From assembly GCA_029959085.1 (NCBI GenBank), contig JARWIR010000091.1:1178001-1242000 (forward strand): a stretch of 64,000 nt of DNA. Direction: 5' to 3'. The notes under the pieces are model-generated. The model worked only from the letters and a program-made list of their open reading frames with translations. It was not told the DNA's origin and did not search any database. This document shows, piece after piece, positions 55,984 through 64,000 of the stretch (the first letter of the stretch is position 1; each line of letters begins with the position of its first letter). The position numbers and the translations under genes are program-made. Source of the stretch: Nemophila menziesii. Taxonomy: Eukaryota > Streptophyta > Magnoliopsida > Boraginales > Hydrophyllaceae.

Positions 55984-57514
55984 TGGTGTCGCCTAGGGTG
56001 TGATAAAAATAAGATAAAATAAGGTCAAAAAAACTACGCACTCTCACCCTAGACAGGCACAGTACTGCAAGTATTACAGGACGTATGCAAGTTTTAGTTA
56101 GTAAGTTGAGTTCGTTCTCAGGGACTTAAGTGTGTTATACGCGTGAGTAGGAATAACGAGTAAAAGTAAATAATTAAAAGACAGTAAATTAAAGGGAACA
56201 GATTTCGAAATTAATTAACTAAAACTAGAAAATAAAGACAATAAAATAAAAGATTAAGAATATGAGATGAGAAGTATAGCTCAGGTTTTGCTAGTATGCA
56301 CTAATCCTTCTAATTCTATCTATAAATCTAGTTAATAAGGGAGAATATTAGCTCTTGGTATACTTAGTCAGGATTCTAAATTCCCATACCTTAGACCTTG
56401 AGAGCGACTAAGGGGGCTACGGCACAACCAAGAAGTGATTTCAAATAGGGTTATCAAACGCTACTAAGGCCCTAAGCAAATACTGCAATCATTGGTGATA
56501 TGGTGATTAAAACAAACCCTAATGACTATCTAGTTAGAATCATGTTTTGCCAGAACTAATATCGACACTAGACATTATGTGGTGGTTCAATAGTTAAACC
56601 CCCTGTCAAGGAGACCATCTAACTACTATTAAAACAATCCTAAAGTGATCAGTTCTAGGCTAGACATTAAATCAAAACACATAAACAAATATTAAGTAAG
56701 AAGCTAATATCAGATTAAAACATATAATTCCCAAAGAAACTTAGATAGAAGAATTAGAATTCATAGATTATACATTATGCAAAACCCAAGCTATGGGGAG
56801 TTTAGTTCATACCTGAAGGAAATAAACTAAAAGAAATTACAAAAGACATCATCTTGCTCTCTACAATAAACTGGAAGAATAAAACCTTAAGAACTAATTA
56901 CTATGAAGCAAGGACGATTTTACAAGTGATATAAGGGTGTATTTATAGGTGTTTAGAAGACCTAATTCGTTTTCTTGAGGAAGAGATAAAGTATTGGACT
57001 CCTAGTCCAACTCAAATTCGTATGGAAATAAAGATAAACACTGCTGGACCGTTTTGAGCATATCTTCTTCGTTATTGGTCGGTTTGAGCTCCATAAGATA
57101 CCAAAAGAATCGTAACAGAATTATCTTTGCACCTATGAAAGTAAATTACCAAAATCGGCCTATTTCTTAGGTAAAATAGCACATCTTTAGGCGTGTACTG
57201 CAGAATCCTAGATAAGGCAGCTTTTCCTTTTCCATCTTTTTAGCTTTTGTTTCCTTATCTCCAATTACCATGCAAATCTCTTTCCATAAGTTGTAATCTT
57301 TGACTTGACTCTACTTAAGCTCCATAATTATCTTTAAAGCTACACACTAAATAAACAATTAAACCCAATATGCTCTAAAAATATTATTTTACTAAATCAA
57401 GACTCAAAATAGGAAAGTGCACTATTTCTCAAGAAAATCGACTATTATGACTTCTAAATCACTAAAAATGATGTCTCATCCTAACATTAATCTATCACAA
57501 ATGAGGAGACATCA
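55984..57514 (-). mobile_element. Solo LTR with perfect 5-bp TSD
   Basis: A 1531-bp LTR of the same subfamily as 29512-31050, in minus orientation. It is bounded by TG…CA and by an exact TSD, AGCCC (55979-55983 and 57515-57519). The perfect duplication and absence of internal sequence show that a full element recombined down to one LTR in place. A TATA box (TATAAATA, minus strand) lies at 56940-56947. Confidence 0.93.
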
Positions 57515-57640
57515 AGCCCCCACCATCCCCTTCCAATCTGACCTTCATCCCGATCTGAGCCCCCACCATTCGACCCCCCCACCATCCCTTTCCAATTTGA
57601 CCTTCATCCCAATCTGACCCCCCACCATTCTCCATTGTCG
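57515..57640 (+). repeat. Minisatellite continuation (CCCACCATCCC unit)
   Basis: Two to three units of about 45-65 bp, each with CCCCACCAT, TTCCAAT(C/T)TGACC and TTCATCCC(G/A)ATCTGA. It continues the repeat seen at 55930-55983 on the other side of the solo LTR. Confidence 0.65.
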
Positions 57641-58556
57641 ACTTGCAGAAGACACCCCCCACCTTGCAGGCGAAACCCGGCGGCCACTGGAAGACCGCCA
57701 CCATCACCCAAAAAACGCAGCCAGCTAACACCAAATCTTCAGATCCACCACCATTCAACGAGCATCGTCCCACCACCATTCCACCGTTCAGAAAACCGCT
57801 GTGCAAGACCTCGTCAGCCATCGCCACTTCTTTCCCTCGTCGCCTCCAATTCGTGTATCTACCGTCGCTGCTCTCCTGCACCCACTCGCTGCACTAGGTC
57901 GCGCTCCTCCAAGACGCGCTCCTCCATCTCGATCTGGGCTGCTGTTCGTCGATCCTGCATCTCGATCCTGGAAGCCGCTTCCTCCATCTATGGGCTGCTA
58001 TTTGTCGATGCCATTTTTTTAATGTAGTGCGTAAATAGGGCCAGCCCCTTCATGGGTTCCATATTGCTGATCGGGCCAGCCCAGTGTAGATGTTGTTGGT
58101 AATGGGGTTGGCCCAGTTTAGGTTTTTTGTTATGTTTTTTTGTTTTATTCATGCTGGGTACAACCATTTTGTTTGTTGTAATGGATATGGCCCAAATCTT
58201 CCTTTTGTTGTTAGTATACTAGTGTTGTTATTATGTTTTAAGTATGGTTTAAATTAGTGATATCTTGTGGATGTTTAACTTTAATTATGTGCTGTATTAG
58301 GATCTTGAATGTGGTACAACATTGTTTATTTGTAGTTTGGGAAGCAAAAGCTTTGTTTTAATTTAATTTAGTCTACTTTGTTAAAGAGTCTGTTTTTTTT
58401 TTGGGTCTTTAAGGGTACAACCCAAAACCTAATGCCTTAATAAAATATAATAAGCACTTTAAAAAAGATATATAAACTGTCATGGTCCGTACCTAGCACG
58501 GATTAGTTACGAACAAGTATGGAATGTGTCATCGTGGGATCGTACCTGTCACGCCC
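57641..58556. other. GC-rich then AT-rich region, no recognised gene
   Basis: 57641-58020 is GC-rich, with open frames in several phases (for example 130 codons at 57635-58027) that are Arg/Ser/Pro-rich and look compositional. 58030-58150 repeats GGGCCAGCCC/GGCCCAGTTTAGG motifs. Possibly the remains of a non-coding retroelement; unproven. Confidence 0.35.
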
Positions 58557-60340
58557 CGAAAAACACGACTATCTATCTAATTTAAAATAAATAAATATAC
58601 ATTTTATTACAATAATTAATTATCTATTACATTACATTACATGATTTAAAATAAATAATTACAAGTTAAATACAAAAATCTTCTTCTTTAACTTTCTCCT
58701 AGGCTACTGACCACTACCCAAATCCTTAAGTTATCTAGCACCTGAAAGGGTGGGGGAAAGAGGGGTGAGCTTCCACTAGCTCAGTGAGAAAGTAAATAAT
58801 GGTCATATGTAAACTTTAACCTAGGGGCAGTAATTATATTTAAACGATGTCATTGAACTGGTATAGGTCTGAATATAAATTAAACATTTATAAAGCGATA
58901 AATAAATAAATCAGATAAGTGTACATATCAAACTAGGCAGCCCATACTACCCAGCAAGCTGTATACACTAGCCTATGTTGTAGATCTCGGTTCCGCGGCC
59001 TAGGCGGTCGACTGGGGCCTAGCGCCTAGGAGGGACTACGCGGGGCCTAGGCGGGATTACGCGGTTTTGAATCCTTCTATGTAGTTTTATATATTTAGTA
59101 ATACATGTGTATAAATTATAATCATTTTATATATTTAAGTCATAAAATTCATCTAACTCCACTATATTAAATACGAAAATACAAAAATCAGAGTTATCAT
59201 ATCAATTCAAGAATTTCTGAGAGTAAAAAAAAAATTAAAAGAGGGACTAGGCGGCTATTTTTTGCTATTAATCGGTGCCTAGGCGGGTTAGGCGCCTCTT
59301 CCACGGCGACTAAGGCGCTAGGCTAAAACGCCTAGCATTTTTACTAGGCGTAAGCGGCTGAGGGGGGAGTTGACGCCTAGGCGGCGCCTAAGCGCGCCTA
59401 GGCGGCGATATCTACAGCATAGACACTAGCAAGTAATAATCACGTTGCAAAGGATACTGTGGTCTTGCCCTTATGACTCCCGCCGGAACTCTCGATCCCT
59501 TATCACTCCCACTGGTTATACCCCGGGTAAACCGAACCTACGACCCACTGGCCAAGGAACTCTCCGTCACATGCGCCAGGTGGGAATAGATCATGGTAGT
59601 CGTGTTAACCCTGGCAAGCCCGCTGCCGCCCAGTGTAACACGATTGTACCATGTCGAACAATCGATCGATAGATATATCAAATATCAAATATGAATTAAC
59701 TAAGTAGGTCGATTCAACAACGATAGCAATTAACAATTAATGGATAGATGGCGAAGTAGGCCGTGCTACCCCAAATATACAATTAATCATATGATAACGA
59801 AATACTACAATTAATCAAATAATTACGAGACAATATAATTCAGATAGATAACACCACATAGAGTAAAAAACCATCGAATTAAATATATTACTGGATAATT
59901 TAAAATAGGGTTAAAATAAACATTTTAAGCATTATTTAAACCCTCACCTAAAAAATAGCCTATTGACAGGTAATTTATTAGGTGGCCGCCCTCCTAACCG
60001 ATCGATATACTTCCCTGTCTCCATATTTGATCGTTATATTTATAATAAATTCTATTTTAAATTACACTATCAATTGATTTGTTTCTTTAATAATATATGA
60101 GTAAGAATATTACAAATTGTGCAGTACTGAATTTATAGAAAAGCAGGGGAATGGGGTTTAGGTCGTGTGAAATACAGATAATTGATTAGTGGATTTTTAG
60201 GTTGCTTATGGTAAGGAAATGGTGCCGTGTGGATTATTTAGGGGTGAGGTGTAGGGTACTGTGTAATTAAGTGAATAGATAGTAAAGCTACGTGTAAGGC
60301 GGCAAGGTAAGTAGAGAATTGGACATGTGAATAGAAAATT
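58557..60340 (+). mobile_element. Possible LTR-element fragment starting TGTCACGCCCCGAA
   Basis: TGTCACGCCCCGAAAAACACG at about 58552 resembles the start of several plant gypsy LTRs known to me. The following 1.7 kb has no ORF of note except short frames at 59445-59672. No second LTR, primer site or TSD was found, and the right side may be cut by the LINE insertion. A hAT MITE is nested at 58973-59422. Confidence 0.35.
58973..59422. mobile_element. hAT-type MITE, GC-rich CCTAGGCG repeats, 450 bp
   Basis: Ends CTATGTTGTAGATCTCG and, inverted, CTATGCTGTAGATATCG. An exact 8-bp TSD, ACACTAGC, flanks it (58965-58972 and 59423-59430), as for hAT elements. Both arms are packed with CCTAGGCGG, GGCGCCTA and similar palindromic motifs, so arms can fold extensively; the centre (about 59060-59240) is AT-rich. 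No ORF. Confidence 0.82.
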
Positions 60341-60458
60341 ATAACTAAAGGTAAAATATTAAAACCTTTAATTTAATTGTAGCTAAATTATGTTGATCAA
60401 CATACTCATAAAAGTTAACATATAGATATGGTTGATACGAATGGTATTTGCGGAAGAG

Positions 60459-63400
60459 TTTTTTTTTTTTTTTTTTTTCCAAAAAACAAGAAGAATCACG
60501 ACCGCTTATACAAAGATTTAAGAAAAATATAAAAATCACTTAATGAGTCGTTCTTCCAAGCTGAAGTATCAATGTTACGTCTTGCACTTTTAGCTGCGAG
60601 ATCCGTGACGCTATTAAACTTCCTGTTGACGAAGTTAATCTTCCAGTAAGGGAACTTTGCTAGCCAGCTCTTCATTTCGGCAATGAATGGGTAGATTTGC
60701 CATCGAAGACCTGTGCCCTTGGAAATACCTTGAATCAATTCAAGGTTATCGGAGTAAAAGGAAACACTCCGTAAATCACAACTAGCAGCCCTCCTCATAG
60801 CAAGAAGGACCGCCCAACATTCACCTTCGATAGGGCTTCTAATAATAGATCTAGAGACAATCCTTTGAGCGACTTTACCCTCTTTGTCAATTGCAATTGC
60901 TGCAATACCTGTAGGTTCATATTCCTTTTTGAATGATGCATCACTCATGAAAACATAATCTGAATCGTCCGAAAGAATTGGGTTGTTCTCAATCATAAAC
61001 TCTTCACTTCTTTCATCCCTTTTCCCATTGTTCTCTTTCTTCATCTTATCCTCCATATTCTTATTTTTAAACAGGTCGTTCATTGCTGAGTGAATTTTAA
61101 AAAGAATATCTTTGATTACCCATGGAGTGTTATCATGAAAACCCCTCATTTTCGCCTTCCATATGTTCCATAATGTGAGTAGCAAATAAGCCGTAATCTC
61201 GTTTTGGTCCCATCCATTTTTAATGTACTTTTTGCGCGTTTCGATTAACCAATCCCCCAAATCATATTTTCTTTCCTTTTCAATAGGTATTTGTAGCCTC
61301 GAATTAGCCCAGATCGCCATACTTAGAGGACATTTAATAAATAGATGTTCCACGTCTTCCTTACCCAATTCACACCATTCACATGTGTCATCTTTGGCGC
61401 ACTTTCTTAACTTAAGATTTCGTTTAGTAGGAATGGCTCCATTGCATATTTTCCATCCAAAAGCCCTAACCTTATTCATGACATTTGATTTCCAAATGAT
61501 TCCCCAGAGATCATTGTTATCATGCTTACCTTGAGATGATGATTGAGCTTCCTTATGTACTTCCACTTCTACCAGTTTATGATATCCTGATTTCGTACTA
61601 TATATACCATCCTTTGAGAAAGGCCAAACCAATTTATCTTCTTCTTTGTTAATTAAGAACGGAATCTTGCAAATGTCACTTACTATGTTTGGAGGGAATA
61701 ATTGTCTAAGTAGTTCCATATTCCAATTTGTCATGTTTTCATTGAATAGTTGTGCTACAATCTCCACTTTGCAACCAACCGGTCTCTCCAAGGATATATT
61801 ATTGTTAACCCATTTCTGATCCCATATCTTAATATTTAATCCATTTCCAATTCTCCAAATTGAGTGTTGCTTGATGAATTGAATTCCTTTATAAATGCTA
61901 GCCCAGCTCCATGATCTTTTATGTGAAAGTTTTGCATTAAACAAGCTATCAAAAGGAGAGTATATACCTTTAAGTACCTTAGCCACAAGTGAGTTGGGGT
62001 TGTTCATTATTCTCCAAGCTTGTTTGGCTAATAATGCTAGATTCATCTTTTGGAAGTCTCTGAAACCAATACCTCCAATAGTTTTAGCTCTCGCAATTCT
62101 TTTCCATTTTATCCAGTGAATTCTTTTCTTATTGCTTGAGTCCCACCAAAAATTAGCGACTATTGACAGCTTCTTACACAGTGATTTAGGGAATTCAAAG
62201 ATGGACATTGCATAGTTAGGTATAGCTTGGAGCACAGCTTTGATAAGCACCTCTTTACCTCCATCAGAAAGTAAATTAGCAAAGTAACTAGAAGATTTAT
62301 TTAGAAGCTTATCTTTGATATAATTTAGATTTTCCGATTTTGCCCTTTTAAGAGAGAAGGGTATTCCCAAGTACTTTCCAAATGATGATGTCCTTGTAAC
62401 ATTGAGACTTCTGGCTACTTCTTCACACGTGTTCTCAGGTGTTCCTTTGCTGAATAGAATTGATGATTTTTGGAAGTTAATTCGTTGTCCTGACGCTTGA
62501 CAAAAAAGAGTTATAGTATCTTTGAACGCTTCAATTTCTTTTTTATCAATATTTATGAAAAAAAGAGCATCATCAGCGAATAAGAGATGTGTGAGGCTTG
62601 GGCAATTTCTAGTGATTTTAATACCTTTGATATTACCTTCCCGACACTGATAATTTATAAGTCCAATAAGGCTCTCTGTAAGGATTGAAAAGAGAAGAGG
62701 AGATAATGGATCGCCTTGTCTTATTCCCCTGGTCGGTGAGAACTTCTTAAGTCTCTGTCCGTTGACTTTGACTTGGAGAGACACCGAAGATATACAATTA
62801 TATATCCACTTCGTCCATTTATCACAGAAACCAATAGCCTTTAGGGTTTGAATTAAGAAATCCCAATTGACCTGATCATAGGCTTTTGCCATGTCAATTT
62901 TAACCGCCGCAAAATGTTTATTAGACTTCCTTTTATTTTTATGGAAAAAGGAGACTTCCTGGGCAATTAAAATGTTGTCTTGTATACTCCTTCCCTTAAT
63001 AAAAGCTGATTGAGTAGGCGATATTAAATCATCCATAAGTGGCTGTAGTCTATTGGCCAAAATCTTTGAAATAATTTTATAAATAAAGTTAAGACACGCT
63101 ATGGGTCTATAATCTGCCACTGATTCTTGAGATTCACCTTTTGGAATAAGCGTAATTAAAGTATTATTTAAACCTTTAAGAGATGTATTGTTCTCGAAGA
63201 AATTTTTGACAATTGTAATTATATCATCTTTAAGAGTCTCCCAATTTTCTTGGTAAAAATTACCTGGTAAGCCGTCCGGTCCTGGCGCTTTTGATCCTGA
63301 CATATCAAAAACTGCTTTTTTAATTTCTTCAATGTCCGGTATATTGATTATATCCTCGTTCATTTTTTCAGAAATCTTGTTAGGTATATATTCCGAAATA

Positions 63401-64000
63401 TTCGCTCCTTGATTCACCGTTTTATCTGTAAACAAATCCATATAGTAATCCCGGATTATGTCCTTGATTTCTCCTTCATTGTCAGTCCAAACTCCATCCT
63501 TATTCTTAATCACACTAATTTTATTAATTTTCCTTTTAAATAGAGTTTTGGCATGGAAATACTTTGTATTTTTTTCTCCTTTTTTTATCCATTGATCTCT
63601 AGCCCTGTCCGCCCAAAATAACTCTTCTTGTTTCCAAGCTTCCTCTAGTTTCCCATATATTTCTTTCTCTTTAATCCAATTGGATTCCGTACCTTGCTCA
63701 TCTTGGAGTATAGTTAATTCTTTTTGGTATTTATCTATAAGTTTCCGATTGTTGCAAACAAATTTTTTGCTCCATCCTGTAAGAGCTAAACAAAGTGCAT
63801 CTCTCTTTGTACAGAAATCTCTAATCGAAAGGGCGTTACCTTGTTCATTCCAAGTTTTACTTATAAACTCTTTGCAATTTTCATTTTCTAGCCATCTTGA
63901 TTCAAACATAAAATATTTTTCAAACCTTGATTTTGGTGTATCCATGGATAGTATAAGCGGAGAATGGTCGGAGCCAATAGCCGGTGGTACTTGAATTGAA
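60459..64000 (-). mobile_element. LINE (L1-type), 5' end beyond the window
   Basis: A minus-strand element ending in a 20-base A-tail (T run 60459-60478). Only 17 bp separate the tail from the pol stop codon, so the 3' untranslated part is very short or the tail is internal to it. The coding region is open to the window edge. The other target-site copy lies outside the window. Confidence 0.88.
60496..63999 (-). CDS. LINE polyprotein: endonuclease end, reverse transcriptase, zf-RVT, RNase H (5' partial)
   Basis: About 1167 codons open to the window edge with no stop. The ATG at 63945 is internal: the same frame continues upstream as VPPAIGSDHSPLIL, the conserved end of the AP-like endonuclease domain. 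Counting from that ATG: RT about residues 200-500, with KAPGPDGLPGNFY, IDMAKAYDQVNWDF (about 350), QGDPLSPLLF (about 407) and the catalytic FADD (about 455); zf-RVT about 810-895 (IWKSNVMNKVRAFGWKICNG, CEWCELGKEDVEHLFIKCPL); RNase H about 997-1125, with Asp in MSDASF, Glu in EGECWA, Asp in FYSDN and Asp in NSVTDLAA all present. It copies its RNA at a nicked target site. All visible catalytic residues are kept, so it may be recently active. Confidence 0.93.
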   Translation of the reverse strand, partial: SIQVPPAIGSDHSPLILSMDTPKSRFEKYFMFESRWLENENCKEFISKTWNEQGNALSIRDFCTKRDALCLALTGWSKKFVCNNRKLIDKYQKELTILQDEQGTESNWIKEKEIYGKLEEAWKQEELFWADRARDQWIKKGEKNTKYFHAKTLFKRKINKISVIKNKDGVWTDNEGEIKDIIRDYYMDLFTDKTVNQGANISEYIPNKISEKMNEDIINIPDIEEIKKAVFDMSGSKAPGPDGLPGNFYQENWETLKDDIITIVKNFFENNTSLKGLNNTLITLIPKGESQESVADYRPIACLNFIYKIISKILANRLQPLMDDLISPTQSAFIKGRSIQDNILIAQEVSFFHKNKRKSNKHFAAVKIDMAKAYDQVNWDFLIQTLKAIGFCDKWTKWIYNCISSVSLQVKVNGQRLKKFSPTRGIRQGDPLSPLLFSILTESLIGLINYQCREGNIKGIKITRNCPSLTHLLFADDALFFINIDKKEIEAFKDTITLFCQASGQRINFQKSSILFSKGTPENTCEEVARSLNVTRTSSFGKYLGIPFSLKRAKSENLNYIKDKLLNKSSSYFANLLSDGGKEVLIKAVLQAIPNYAMSIFEFPKSLCKKLSIVANFWWDSSNKKRIHWIKWKRIARAKTIGGIGFRDFQKMNLALLAKQAWRIMNNPNSLVAKVLKGIYSPFDSLFNAKLSHKRSWSWASIYKGIQFIKQHSIWRIGNGLNIKIWDQKWVNNNISLERPVGCKVEIVAQLFNENMTNWNMELLRQLFPPNIVSDICKIPFLINKEEDKLVWPFSKDGIYSTKSGYHKLVEVEVHKEAQSSSQGKHDNNDLWGIIWKSNVMNKVRAFGWKICNGAIPTKRNLKLRKCAKDDTCEWCELGKEDVEHLFIKCPLSMAIWANSRLQIPIEKERKYDLGDWLIETRKKYIKNGWDQNEITAYLLLTLWNIWKAKMRGFHDNTPWVIKDILFKIHSAMNDLFKNKNMEDKMKKENNGKRDERSEEFMIENNPILSDDSDYVFMSDASFKKEYEPTGIAAIAIDKEGKVAQRIVSRSIIRSPIEGECWAVLLAMRRAASCDLRSVSFYSDNLELIQGISKGTGLRWQIYPFIAEMKSWLAKFPYWKINFVNRKFNSVTDLAAKSARRNIDTSAWKNDSLSDFYIFLKSLYKRS

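Noticed and set aside
57635..58027. 130-codon Arg/Ser-rich ORF as a host gene
   Set aside because: All three forward frames are open over much of it, composition is repetitive, and there is no motif or plausible exon context.
63943..63945. ATG at 63945 as the LINE start codon
   Set aside because: The frame continues upstream to the window edge and encodes the conserved endonuclease end (GSDHSPL), so the Met is internal.

Overview
The window is repeat-dominated nuclear DNA from a flowering plant, probably a eudicot. The evidence is high AT content, degenerate TTTAGGG-type telomere motifs, and a full set of plant transposable elements: Ty3/gypsy LTR elements primed by tRNA-Asp, CACTA, Mutator-like (MULE), hAT, PIF/Harbinger MITEs, Helitron, and L1-type LINEs with an RNase H domain. 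I recognised no convincing host gene, rRNA or functional tRNA gene. Almost every coding stretch belongs to a mobile element, and only the LINE at the right edge is open throughout.

Layout. 1-7.3 kb: a solo LTR (+), a CCA-rich tract, and a foldback-like palindromic element whose left arm is split by a second solo LTR (-). 7.3-25.6 kb: one 18-kb CACTA element with a GTG target-site duplication (TSD). It holds a decayed tnp2-type transposase at 21.2-24.8 kb and a TNPA-like gene at 7.7-9.6 kb, both on the minus strand. Two MULEs sit inside it, and the second is split by a young LTR retrotransposon with near-identical LTRs (11662-18910). 25.6-37.0 kb: a MULE-type MITE, a broken hAT transposase (RICESLEEPER-like), a tandem set of four hairpins, and a 3'-truncated LTR retrotransposon encoding gag, protease and an integrase-tail module. 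37-44.3 kb: a Harbinger MITE, a 5'-truncated LINE with a 14-bp TSD and a nested MITE, and a Helitron filled with a TTAAGG-type array. 44.3-55.4 kb: AT-rich spacer with microsatellites, a short CACTA derivative, a hAT element containing a ULP1-bearing MULE, and small MITEs. 55.4-60.4 kb: a MITE, a solo LTR with a perfect TSD inside a minisatellite, and a possible LTR fragment holding a GC-rich hAT MITE. 60.5-64.0 kb: a LINE pol open to the window edge.

The most interesting system is a pair of related LTR-retrotransposon families. Their single main ORF ends in an integrase GPY/F-like C-terminal module, but reverse transcriptase, RNase H and the integrase core are absent. Both share a conserved non-coding motif just after that ORF, and all copies share a hairpin at the LTR terminus. 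They look like non-autonomous elements that kept a defined set of parts and depend on a partner for replication. The nesting order can be read from TSDs: CACTA, then MULE, then LTR element; foldback element, then solo LTR; hAT, then MULE; LINE, then MITE.
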